DNA of 6,398 nucleotides, from contig CALKAR010000162.1 of NCBI GenBank assembly GCA_937988745.1, forward strand, positions 1-6,398, written 5' to 3'. The position numbers were made by a program, and so were the translations under genes. Below, piece by piece: positions 1-6,398 of this stretch. The notes beneath the pieces were generated by a model that saw only the letters and a program-made list of their open reading frames with translations, did no database searches and had not been told where the DNA came from. The stretch comes from an uncultured Peptococcaceae bacterium. GTDB lineage: Bacteria; Bacillota; Limnochordia; Darwinibacteriales; Darwinibacteriaceae. Each line of letters opens with the position of its first letter. Within the stretch, counting starts at the first letter, position 1.

Positions 1-38
1 GGATTACCCCACCTCGCTAGTTGAATTTCTTTAGGCAT
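1..38 (-). CDS. Start of the next late gene (N-terminal 12 codons only), product unknown
   Basis: An ATG one base after the stop of the giant gene opens a frame that runs to the window edge and reads MPKEIQLARWGN, followed by an incomplete codon. It has a well-placed GGAG site, and its junction resembles the others in the operon. In T7 the next gene would be the tail fibre. The fragment is too short to support that, and it does not resemble the T7 fibre N-terminus, so another tail or structural protein is possible. Confidence 0.5.
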   Translation of the reverse strand, partial: MPKEIQLARWGN

Positions 39-39
39 A

Positions 40-3000
40 TTAGTACTCCGTATCTACAGTGCCTGCTACCATCTGCTCCCAGAACGTTAGGATTTCGTCT
101 GCGAACACCATAAGGTTATCGTCTCTAAACTTCTTCACCTCTTTAGCCCATGCGGATTCACCGATAGCTAACTCCTTGCGCAGATCTTCTGCAATCTTGA
201 ACTGCTCCTGTGGTGTTAGTGGTGATGCTAGCCCCGAGATAAGTACGGATAGTTTATGGTCATCATCTTCTGTCCATTCACCCGTTAAGTTAGCAACCCT
301 AAACCTATCTACCATCAGGTCTCGAATCGAGTTACGGATCTCCCTGCGTGCAGTTTCACGAGCATCGTTAACTTGTTTCAGAGTCCAGTAACGGCTCTCA
401 TCAAGAGGAGTCATACCTAACGCCACACCGATCTCGGTCGCCAGATTGAACTCTTTGTTCTTAATAACCATACCGGATCTAGTCTGTAACTTGTCAGCGT
501 TGTGCATCATTAAGGCTTTAGTTGCGTTACTCCACGTACTAGTAAGACCTGCCAACGCATCCACAAACATCAATAGATCATTAGGATTGGTTATACCGTC
601 ACCCATCATAGACGTAACACTTAACGAGCTTAGCTTTCTAACCGCATCGTGGCTACGGATACCTAAGTTTCCGAAGGCACCACGAAGCAGGGTAGATAGA
701 TCCTCCTCACCAAATGCCCAGTCGTTGATTAGACCTTGCATATCAGCGAGCACCGCACCACGCGAAGCCACTGTGATGTCAGAACCTATTAGAGCAAAAG
801 CCAGACCCCACAATCCCTCCTCATACATGCGATTCTCTAGGGTATCGCCTTCTTGGAACTGCCTGTTACGAGCCAAGCTGTAACCTATAGCCCCACCAAA
901 CAGAGGTATACCGTGAGTACCGTACAGACCTATCTGGCCCATCAGTAACTTTAGCTTCTCTTGTTTAGTAAGTACTTTACCAGCTGAGAAATTGAGGTAT
1001 TGCTCTAATTGCTTAGCCCACACTTGCCAGAACTGCGTAGGTATAGATAGAGGGCCTTTCTGCCACCCGGCTCTGTTGCTCTTACCTAGGTTAAGCATAA
1101 AGTCATTAGACCTAGCAACGATGTGGCCTAGCTCTGAGTCATTTAGAGTGCGTCCACGTAGGCTAGGGTTCTTCTGAGTCTCTAGGATGTATGCTGCTAC
1201 ATAAGATAGTCTACGAGAGAATGTCTCACCAGCTCTGTAGAACAACATACCCGGGCCCTCAGCCCAGCTCTTAGCCCCGAGCCACATATTACCAAAGCCG
1301 CTCTCCGCTGCACGGAAGTCGGCGTTAGTCATAACACCTTCACGTAGACCGGAACGCATCCACCCATCCAAGAAGCTTTCCGCCTCTTCGTAACTCATAT
1401 CGCCCAACAGCCCCTTATCAACCATCCTTCTGAGGTTTTCACGAGCAGTATTAGGTGTTTGATTCTCTAGTTGCATTAAAGCTTTCTGCAAACCTATAGC
1501 ATCAGCAACGTTCTTATGCCCTCTGAGTGCTACGGTTAACTGAGAGAATGCAACCGCTGAACCTTGTCCTTGTACCCACAGCTGAGCGGGGTTGAACATG
1601 CCCAACATCATATGGAACGATGCAGCTCGCATAGCAGTTATAGGGTCGTGTGATTTAATCCACCACAAACCCCTACCAATCATACCATCTGCTGTGGTTA
1701 GCCGCTTACCCATAATCTCTGTACCAAGAGCTGCCTCATATACTCTTTGGATAGTGTAATCCCACTTCTCAGAGAACGAGTCAGGCATTGCTAGCCAATC
1801 GCGCATCTCCCTGCGCTTGCGATTAATAAACTTATTAGCTTCTGGGCTACCTCCTGTTGCTTCTTGGTTAATACCATTCCACTGTACATCCAGATCTTTA
1901 GCAGACTTCTCGAGTCTAGCTAACTCAGACATACGCCACTCATTACGCGGGAAGTGGAATGCTACGTTGTTGATAGCAGAGCTTAGTGCTTGGAACGGAT
2001 CTTGTCTAGCTGCTTTGGCTTCAACAAGCTCACCGTTTCGATTAAATTCATACTGAGGTATGGGGCGCTCACCTCGACCAGCAGTGTATAATCTACTACG
2101 GTTCTCCGATAGCATTAACTCAGTTGGATCCATCTGGTCAGCCACAAATACTTCGTAGGTCTTACCATCTTTGTTTTTATTCAGCTGCTCAGCCAATGCT
2201 TGGGCTGCCTTTCTATTGGAGGATAACCCGTGAGTTCTACCGCGTACAGCCAAGTCATCGCGGGAGATGGGCGCGCCATCTAGCATACCTCCAACAGTTA
2301 CTTCCTTAACAAAGTACTGGCCTTGTTTATATGAACGAGGTATCCAGCCCTCTTTGTATTTGTGGACGTTTTGTGGTAAGTTACTAACCTCTGTAGCTCG
2401 ATCTACTACCAAGTGGCGCACACGCCCTTTAACACCAGGGATTTTAGTAGCCTCGCTCAATCGAACTACAATCTTACCAGAGTTGTACAGAGACTCTATG
2501 GTACTTGTATCTACATTAACCATCTCTTTTGTTTCTGGGTTGTAGATCTTGCGAGCACCAGACTTACCTAATAATGTATCCGCTTCCTTAGCGGTATCCA
2601 TAGGCAGGCCAATATCGTGTAGGACAAACTCCTGTCGAACACCATCGTCATCTATGTACGAGATAGGTCTATTAAGACGGATGTCTTTGTACCCCTTACG
2701 AACCATCTCGTCTCTCATGCTCTTATTCATGAGAGGATACAGAGCATCAGCAAGCTCACGAATCTTGTAGTAGGCTGCAATTTCCCCATCAGTCATCTTA
2801 TAATACGCGCGCAGCTCTGCTGGAGTGAATCGTTTACCTACCTCAATACCCGCTTCTTGCCACTCGTCTCCATCTAGCAGTGCTGCTCTGATTTTAGCTT
2901 CCCCACGAGCGCGGCCACGCCTTCCTAAACTTTTAAATATGTCTGCGGTCTGCTCGTAGAACTCACTAGCAATCTTAGCTGATAAGTTATCAAGCAACAA

Positions 3001-5238
3001 GGCTTCTTGTACTTGCTTGCGTACATCAGCTTTGGTAGCAGCCCCCATAGGGGACATTAAGGATGCACCCATAGGTAGTTCGGTCTGTGTTAAGGCACCA
3101 ACATTGTCGTCAAACGTTGCCGCAATCTCGTATTTAAACTTCTTACGATTGGTCCAGTCCATAAGACCAATAGCGTCATCCACACTATTGTTATTCTGCA
3201 AGCTAGCGAACACTTCATCTAACGATGCTCGTGTGGGTTGTTGCAGATACATAGCTTCTTCTATTCTCTGCAAAGACCCTTCCGGCAACAAGCCGTACTC
3301 TTCCTTGATAGATACTTGCATACGAATCAAGTCTTGCTCAGCCTTTGTAGCTCTAGGGCTACCCTCTCGTAGGTTATGTAAAGGCCTGCCTTCAAATGAT
3401 AAGATAACCTTTCCAGGGGAACCCTCTACAGGAGTTACTGTAATGTTAGAAGGAACTACGTGAGTAGACTCAATTGTATTCATTACCTGCTTATACAAGC
3501 TGGCCTCAGCTCGTACTAGGTCTTCAGGAGTAAACGTATCAACCTCTAGGACAGTTTCTCTGCCCAACATACGTCTAACAACTCCTTGAATCCTGCCCGA
3601 GAACTCCTGAACATCCTTTTGGAACTCCTCGCTCAGACCCTCAATAGCTCCACCACTTACAGGAGACTTAACAGGAGAAACATCATTAGCAGCTTGAGTC
3701 CTAGATGTTCCTGTTAGAGCAGCAACCTCCTCGCTAGACATAGCTGCCTTAGCTGAGCTAGCTGCTTCACGGAACTTTCCAACCCTAGCTAGAACCACCG
3801 ACTCTCGTCCAACGCGGCCCACAGCACGACCTAGAGCACCCACAGTCAGAGCTACCGGTGTTCCTGCTAGAGCTACCCAACCAGTACCATACCCAGTTGA
3901 CATACCAATATCTTCTGGAGATGCTAATCGTGCAAGAATGTCTAAAGCAGTTCCTGAGTTGTAATGATTCTTAATTACTTCATCACGAATAACCGCCCAC
4001 GTATCCAACAACTCCAGAGGATCATCAATCGAATGCAATTTAAGTGTAGCTGCGTCCAACAACTCGTCCACACTCAGCATCTCTGACACACCGCCGATCT
4101 GTAATACAGATGCAAGATATGCTACATCAGAAATGTGAGTAACGAAGTCCCAGATTACCCTTCCTGTAGAACGAGAGTCGGCAAACTCTGCAACGTCAGA
4201 CCCCATCTTTAGCTTAGCGGCTTGGTAGCCCACTTCTTTAGGAGATGCCTCCCCATCAAGAAGAGAGATAGCAGTAGCAGTGTCAAGCCCAGCTCCACGC
4301 TCATGAAGTCCTTGCACCAGAGCTCTAGCTTCATCAGAATACTCTATAGCAGCAGCCTTTTCTTCTTCGTCACCATCGTGGTACACTTCAGCAGCGCCTA
4401 GATCTATATTTTCTAAGTACTCCTTAGTCCTCTCTTCAACTATTGAGGAGATAATAGGACTAGGATCTGTAGATCCACCGAACACCGCCTCAAGAGCTTC
4501 TTTTCTATTAGGACTATCGCCGTATACACCCAATGTGTGTAGCGTCTTAAGACCTATCTGCATACCAAAGGTAGAATTAGGGTCAAAATTAGGCCTCTCC
4601 CCAGGTGTGCTGATATATCCTGTAGGATACAAGCTAGGATTCTCACTGGGAGATCCGATGTATCCGTCTACAGGAGCCAGAAGAACCTCTTCCTCCTCTT
4701 CCTCTATCGTATAACCGTACAAAGGATCATCGTGGCCCGGCCCACCAGCATCGGCGGCGCTTAACTTATTCAATCTATCAATCTGTTTATCTAACCACGC
4801 CTTGCTACGGCTGCGCTGAGCATATTTCTCACCAGCACCTGGCAAGCTCATCCAAATGGCCCCCGCCTTCTCAAAAGCGCGGGGATAATCTCCAACCAAG
4901 ATGGCTTCTAACGCACCACTTCTATCTAGCAAGGATACAGCAGCCAAGTCCTGGTTCTCTGGGGAGAAGCTAGTTAGACCTAGCTCTCTAGCCTCATGAT
5001 CCCACGTGCTTTGGATAAACTGATACCTGCCAGCAGCGCTAGACCTTTGCACCTCCCCTTTAGTATTTGTAAAAGGTACAGTCTTACGAGGGTGATCAGT
5101 GATATCATCGAGAGGAGTATTCCCGAACATTGTGTAATAACCGTGCTTAACCCCCTCGGCCTCCGCCACAATATCCAGGAACTCTGTCACTCGCTCATCT
5201 TTCAAATGCTTTCGCAGTCTATCTGCTCTAGCTGACAT
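40..5238 (-). CDS. Giant internal virion (ejection) protein with N-terminal lambda R-type lytic transglycosylase domain, T7 gp16-like position
   Basis: The protein has 1732 residues (about 190 kDa). Residues 15-150 match the GH104 lambda endolysin pattern: A-E-A-E28-G (E28 aligns with catalytic E19 of lambda R), T47-D-H-P-R-K52, A69-G-R-Y-Q-F74, F91-S-P-E-N-Q-D97 and W129-M-S-L-P-G-A-G136. It should cleave murein glycan strands, non-hydrolytically in this family. Residues about 155-225 are a low-complexity linker with six glutamates (179-184) and a degenerate repeat. The rest is mainly helical and of unknown fold, with hydrophobic stretches near 450-472, 1205-1240, 1431-1458 and 1476-1485. 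A C-terminal module (G1337-E-x3-RR, then SIPTQFW at 1398-1404) recalls the ends of other podoviral ejection proteins, from memory. The last residues are acidic and the stop is TAA. T7 gp16 is 1318 residues with an SLT-type lysozyme domain. The enzyme domain is nearly certain; the ejection role is inferred from size and order. Confidence 0.88.
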   Translation of the reverse strand: MSARADRLRKHLKDERVTEFLDIVAEAEGVKHGYYTMFGNTPLDDITDHPRKTVPFTNTKGEVQRSSAAGRYQFIQSTWDHEARELGLTSFSPENQDLAAVSLLDRSGALEAILVGDYPRAFEKAGAIWMSLPGAGEKYAQRSRSKAWLDKQIDRLNKLSAADAGGPGHDDPLYGYTIEEEEEEVLLAPVDGYIGSPSENPSLYPTGYISTPGERPNFDPNSTFGMQIGLKTLHTLGVYGDSPNRKEALEAVFGGSTDPSPIISSIVEERTKEYLENIDLGAAEVYHDGDEEEKAAAIEYSDEARALVQGLHERGAGLDTATAISLLDGEASPKEVGYQAAKLKMGSDVAEFADSRSTGRVIWDFVTHISDVAYLASVLQIGGVSEMLSVDELLDAATLKLHSIDDPLELLDTWAVIRDEVIKNHYNSGTALDILARLASPEDIGMSTGYGTGWVALAGTPVALTVGALGRAVGRVGRESVVLARVGKFREAASSAKAAMSSEEVAALTGTSRTQAANDVSPVKSPVSGGAIEGLSEEFQKDVQEFSGRIQGVVRRMLGRETVLEVDTFTPEDLVRAEASLYKQVMNTIESTHVVPSNITVTPVEGSPGKVILSFEGRPLHNLREGSPRATKAEQDLIRMQVSIKEEYGLLPEGSLQRIEEAMYLQQPTRASLDEVFASLQNNNSVDDAIGLMDWTNRKKFKYEIAATFDDNVGALTQTELPMGASLMSPMGAATKADVRKQVQEALLLDNLSAKIASEFYEQTADIFKSLGRRGRARGEAKIRAALLDGDEWQEAGIEVGKRFTPAELRAYYKMTDGEIAAYYKIRELADALYPLMNKSMRDEMVRKGYKDIRLNRPISYIDDDGVRQEFVLHDIGLPMDTAKEADTLLGKSGARKIYNPETKEMVNVDTSTIESLYNSGKIVVRLSEATKIPGVKGRVRHLVVDRATEVSNLPQNVHKYKEGWIPRSYKQGQYFVKEVTVGGMLDGAPISRDDLAVRGRTHGLSSNRKAAQALAEQLNKNKDGKTYEVFVADQMDPTELMLSENRSRLYTAGRGERPIPQYEFNRNGELVEAKAARQDPFQALSSAINNVAFHFPRNEWRMSELARLEKSAKDLDVQWNGINQEATGGSPEANKFINRKRREMRDWLAMPDSFSEKWDYTIQRVYEAALGTEIMGKRLTTADGMIGRGLWWIKSHDPITAMRAASFHMMLGMFNPAQLWVQGQGSAVAFSQLTVALRGHKNVADAIGLQKALMQLENQTPNTARENLRRMVDKGLLGDMSYEEAESFLDGWMRSGLREGVMTNADFRAAESGFGNMWLGAKSWAEGPGMLFYRAGETFSRRLSYVAAYILETQKNPSLRGRTLNDSELGHIVARSNDFMLNLGKSNRAGWQKGPLSIPTQFWQVWAKQLEQYLNFSAGKVLTKQEKLKLLMGQIGLYGTHGIPLFGGAIGYSLARNRQFQEGDTLENRMYEEGLWGLAFALIGSDITVASRGAVLADMQGLINDWAFGEEDLSTLLRGAFGNLGIRSHDAVRKLSSLSVTSMMGDGITNPNDLLMFVDALAGLTSTWSNATKALMMHNADKLQTRSGMVIKNKEFNLATEIGVALGMTPLDESRYWTLKQVNDARETARREIRNSIRDLMVDRFRVANLTGEWTEDDDHKLSVLISGLASPLTPQEQFKIAEDLRKELAIGESAWAKEVKKFRDDNLMVFADEILTFWEQMVAGTVDTEY
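46..49 (-). promoter_or_regulatory. Ribosome binding site (GGAG) for the downstream gene
   Basis: GGAG on the minus strand lies within the last codons of the giant gene, 7 bases before an ATG at 38. The spacing matches the other junctions in this operon and supports a gene start there. Confidence 0.6.
4585..4665 (-). repeat. Imperfect 12-residue tandem repeat in the linker of the giant protein
   Basis: Residues 192-203 (GYIGSPSENPSL) and 207-218 (GYISTPGERPNF) share G-Y-I-x-x-P-x-E-x-P and are separated by three residues. The segment follows the six-glutamate run at 179-184, between the GH104 domain and the helical body. It is probably a flexible, Pro/Gly-rich tether, with the repeat arising by old duplication. 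Confidence 0.55.
4774..5196 (-). other. GH104 (lambda endolysin-like) lytic transglycosylase domain
   Basis: This covers residues 15-155 of the giant protein. The order and spacing of the signatures are those of lambda R: EG, TDHPRK, AGRYQ, FSP-x2-QD, then W-x-SLPGAG. The region is about the length of the whole lambda R protein (158 residues), so the domain looks complete. The putative catalytic residue is E28. It lies at the extreme N-terminus, as the lysozyme domain does in T7 gp16. Confidence 0.88.
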
Positions 5239-5244
5239 ACTCTA

Positions 5245-5249
5245 CTCCT
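5245..5249 (-). promoter_or_regulatory. Ribosome binding site (AGGAG) overlapping a stop codon
   Basis: The minus strand reads TAGGAGTAGAGT just before the ATG at 5238. The TAG is the stop of the gp14-like gene and its AG begins the AGGAG site, 6 bases from the start. This fixes the start of the giant protein and ties its translation to the upstream gene. Confidence 0.75.
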
Positions 5250-5718
5250 ACCGCTTATCCCACCAATTACGGGCGGATTGTCCAATAGCTCCCCAAGGAC
5301 TATCTTGTCCAAAAGCGAACTGACTTGATGCCTGTCCAAGCGCACTCCATCCCTGTGCTTTATTCATATATGACTGCTGAGCCTGTAGGGCACCAAACCT
5401 AGCCTCCTGCATCCCTTGCATCGTATTAGCAAAACTGATACTCTCAGCAGAACTGGAGGCGATGGACCCCAACTGGGACTGCAACGCACTTCCTCCGGAA
5501 GCACCTCTAACTGCTGCAGAGGCTTGTGCCCGTGCCGCAGCTACGCGTGCCCTAGCAGCGTTTAAACGAACATTACGCGCGTGCTCTGTACGAGCCATAT
5601 TCTGTTGATACCTATTAGCTCTCTGAGCTTCTTTGTTTGCCTTTCTCTGATTTCGGTAGCTAGCTACAGAAGACCCTACAGCAGCAACCGCCCCAAGTAC
5701 TGCAACTGCGGCACCCAT
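5248..5718 (-). CDS. Small internal virion protein, T7 gp14-like (ejection channel component)
   Basis: The 156-residue protein is rich in Ala, Gln, Ser and Arg and has almost no acidic residues. Residues 2-20 (GAAVAVLGAVAAVGSSVAS) are hydrophobic and could insert in a membrane. Residues 21-70 form a strongly basic, Ala/Gln/Arg-rich segment with coiled-coil character. A Gly/Ser/Gln-rich middle follows, and the end is aromatic (NWWDKR). A hydrophobic N-terminus followed by a long charged helix, directly upstream of a giant lysozyme-bearing ejection protein, fits T7 gp14, which is ejected first and forms a pore in the outer membrane. It is shorter than T7 gp14 (196 residues). No clear signal-peptidase site is seen and none is expected for an ejected protein. 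The assignment rests on architecture and gene order, not on a conserved motif. Its TAG stop is part of the next gene's Shine-Dalgarno sequence. Confidence 0.7.
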   Translation of the reverse strand: MGAAVAVLGAVAAVGSSVASYRNQRKANKEAQRANRYQQNMARTEHARNVRLNAARARVAAARAQASAAVRGASGGSALQSQLGSIASSSAESISFANTMQGMQEARFGALQAQQSYMNKAQGWSALGQASSQFAFGQDSPWGAIGQSARNWWDKR

Positions 5719-5719
5719 A

Positions 5720-6154
5720 CTAAATCTCCTTAATTAAAGTAGTGTCATATTCAGAGTACCCCATCCTTTCAAAGAGCTTAATGGCTCTGGAATTGGAAGG
5801 CAGGGATACCATCACTCTGGATACATCTTCTCTGCAGTAGTCTATAGAGTCCTCAATAAATTCAGATACGTTAACAACACCTCTGTATTCCGGAGATATA
5901 TACACCGAGGTTATGCACATAAAGTCTACGCTTGTCGCCATCTCAGTGTCTATAACGAATACAACATAGCCTACAATATTTCCTTTATGTATAGCTGTGT
6001 TTATATTTAAAACGCCAGCCTCCCATAAGGATGTTATCTTGTCTACAAAAGGCGTTGCTGTTACTCCGTATACCTCTACACAATTATCCTCAAGAAGATC
6101 TCTAATCCCTCTCTCTAGATCTTTTCTATCATCTAATAACTTATAAGTAATCAT
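5720..6154 (-). CDS. GNAT-like acetyltransferase-fold protein at the T7 gp13 position
   Basis: The 144-residue protein has the layout of a Gcn5-related N-acetyltransferase. There is a central strand (NIVGYVVFVIDT, about 59-70), a strand and loop corresponding to motif A (CITSVYISPEYRG, 80-92), and a clear motif B near the end (N121, A124, F128, M131-G132-Y133). The acetyl-CoA pyrophosphate loop normally reads R-G-x-G-x-G/A, but here it is R91-G-V-V-N-V96, without the usual second glycine, so catalysis is doubtful. It lies between a nozzle-like gene and a gp14-like gene. T7 gp13, a virion assembly protein at that place, is of similar length (about 138 residues) and, as I recall it, also ends in a GNAT-like N...FLK..GA stretch. 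A structural or assembly role is therefore plausible; a true acetyltransferase is the alternative. The TAG stop is one base before the next ATG. Confidence 0.78.
   Translation of the reverse strand: MITYKLLDDRKDLERGIRDLLEDNCVEVYGVTATPFVDKITSLWEAGVLNINTAIHKGNIVGYVVFVIDTEMATSVDFMCITSVYISPEYRGVVNVSEFIEDSIDYCREDVSRVMVSLPSNSRAIKLFERMGYSEYDTTLIKEI
5726..5730 (-). promoter_or_regulatory. Ribosome binding site (AGGAG) for the gp14-like gene
   Basis: AGGAG on the minus strand sits 7 bases before the ATG at 5718. It lies within the last codons (L-I-K-E-I) of the GNAT-like gene. It fixes the start of the 156-residue protein. Confidence 0.75.
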
Positions 6155-6398
6155 TAAGGATTACCCTCCATTGACCCAGCAGCAGCCCAGCCGTGAATGG
6201 TTAAAGGGGCATCCTCTATAGACTCCACACGGAACCGGATAGCTCTACCAGAACCTAGTACACCCAGCCTAACCACTGCAACGTCATCACCTATATCTAC
6301 TTTAACTGGATCCTCCTCCTCTGCACCAGCGGGCTCGTTGAACCCCGGAGCTACTTCTATATTAAAAATATCTCCGAGGTCTTGCCATTTACCTGCTG
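6154..6398 (-). CDS. C-terminal part of a virion structural protein (probable tail nozzle or stabilization protein), 5' end outside window
   Basis: This frame is open from the window edge to a TAA stop and gives about 80 C-terminal residues. They begin AGKWQDLGDIFNIEVAPGF, continue through an acidic patch (GAEEEDP) and a Val-rich stretch, and end near RFRVESIEDAPLTIHGWAAA. The alternating hydrophobic pattern suggests beta strands. Closings of the type 'SGR-x-IRFR-x-ES...DAP-x-T-x-HGW' are, from memory, common at the ends of podoviral tail tubular protein B (T7 gp12-like nozzle) or stabilization proteins. The gene sits directly before a gp13/gp14/gp16-like series, which is the place of the nozzle gene in T7. 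The stop overlaps the next start by one base (TAATG). The frame is certain; the product is inferred from a short fragment and position. Confidence 0.6.
   Translation of the reverse strand, partial: AGKWQDLGDIFNIEVAPGFNEPAGAEEEDPVKVDIGDDVAVVRLGVLGSGRAIRFRVESIEDAPLTIHGWAAAGSMEGNP
6164..6169 (-). promoter_or_regulatory. Ribosome binding site (GGAGGG) for the GNAT-like gene
   Basis: GGAGGG on the minus strand lies 9 bases upstream of the ATG at 6154. It is inside the last codons of the preceding gene, which ends as TAATG with the start. It supports this start and suggests translational coupling. Confidence 0.7.

Noticed and set aside
446..883. Plus-strand open frame of 145 codons
   Set aside because: It is antisense to the conserved C-terminal part of the giant protein and its product has no recognisable domain. 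It is a shadow frame.
2801..2807. TAATACG on the plus strand, resembling the start of a T7 RNA polymerase promoter
   Set aside because: Only seven bases agree. The following bases do not continue the consensus, and it points against all genes in the window.
3017..3463. Plus-strand open frame of 148 codons
   Set aside because: It lies wholly opposite the giant gene, has no convincing ribosome site, and its Ser/Leu/Arg-rich product looks like the complement of real coding sequence.
4774..5196. The lysozyme domain as a lysis endolysin
   Set aside because: It is fused in frame to about 1580 further residues and sits in the virion gene cluster with no holin or spanin beside it, so an entry role fits better.
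4980..5235. Short frames on both strands across the lysozyme domain
   Set aside because: The GH104 signatures are in the giant frame, so these overlapping frames are chance openings.
40..5238. A virion RNA polymerase of the N4 type, suggested by the very large size
   Set aside because: No polymerase motifs were recognised in the sequence, and the N-terminal lysozyme and gene order fit an ejection protein.

Overview
The window is a piece of the late structural (virion) region of a short-tailed, T7-like podovirus of a Gram-negative host. This rests on gene order and protein character rather than on a close match to a named phage. All genes lie on the minus strand, so the transcript reads from high to low coordinates. 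They are packed almost without gaps, and no integrase, tRNA, host gene, terminator or promoter was recognised.

Layout in the direction of transcription: (1) 6398-6154, the C-terminal end of a structural protein, probably a tail nozzle (T7 gp12 type) or stabilization protein. (2) 6154-5720, a 144-residue GNAT-fold protein in the position of T7 gp13. (3) 5718-5248, a 156-residue Ala-rich protein with a hydrophobic N-terminus followed by a charged helix, in the position of T7 gp14. (4) 5238-40, a 1732-residue giant ejection (internal virion) protein in the position of T7 gp15/gp16. (5) 38-1, the first 12 codons of the next gene, with its own ribosome binding site.

The giant protein begins with a domain that resembles the lambda R endolysin (GH104 lytic transglycosylase). 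It has the expected Glu and the T-D-H-P-R-K, A-G-R-Y-Q and W-x-S-L-P-G-A-G signatures. An acidic, repeat-bearing linker joins this to about 1500 residues of helical ejection-protein sequence with several hydrophobic stretches.

Inferred joint role: at infection the small gp14-like protein and the giant protein leave the capsid and form a conduit through the cell envelope. The GH104 domain opens the peptidoglycan locally, and the GNAT-like protein probably serves virion assembly. The most notable points are the lambda-type lysozyme module where T7 has an SLT-type one, the apparent absence of a separate gp15, and a GNAT protein with a degenerate acetyl-CoA loop at the gp13 locus.
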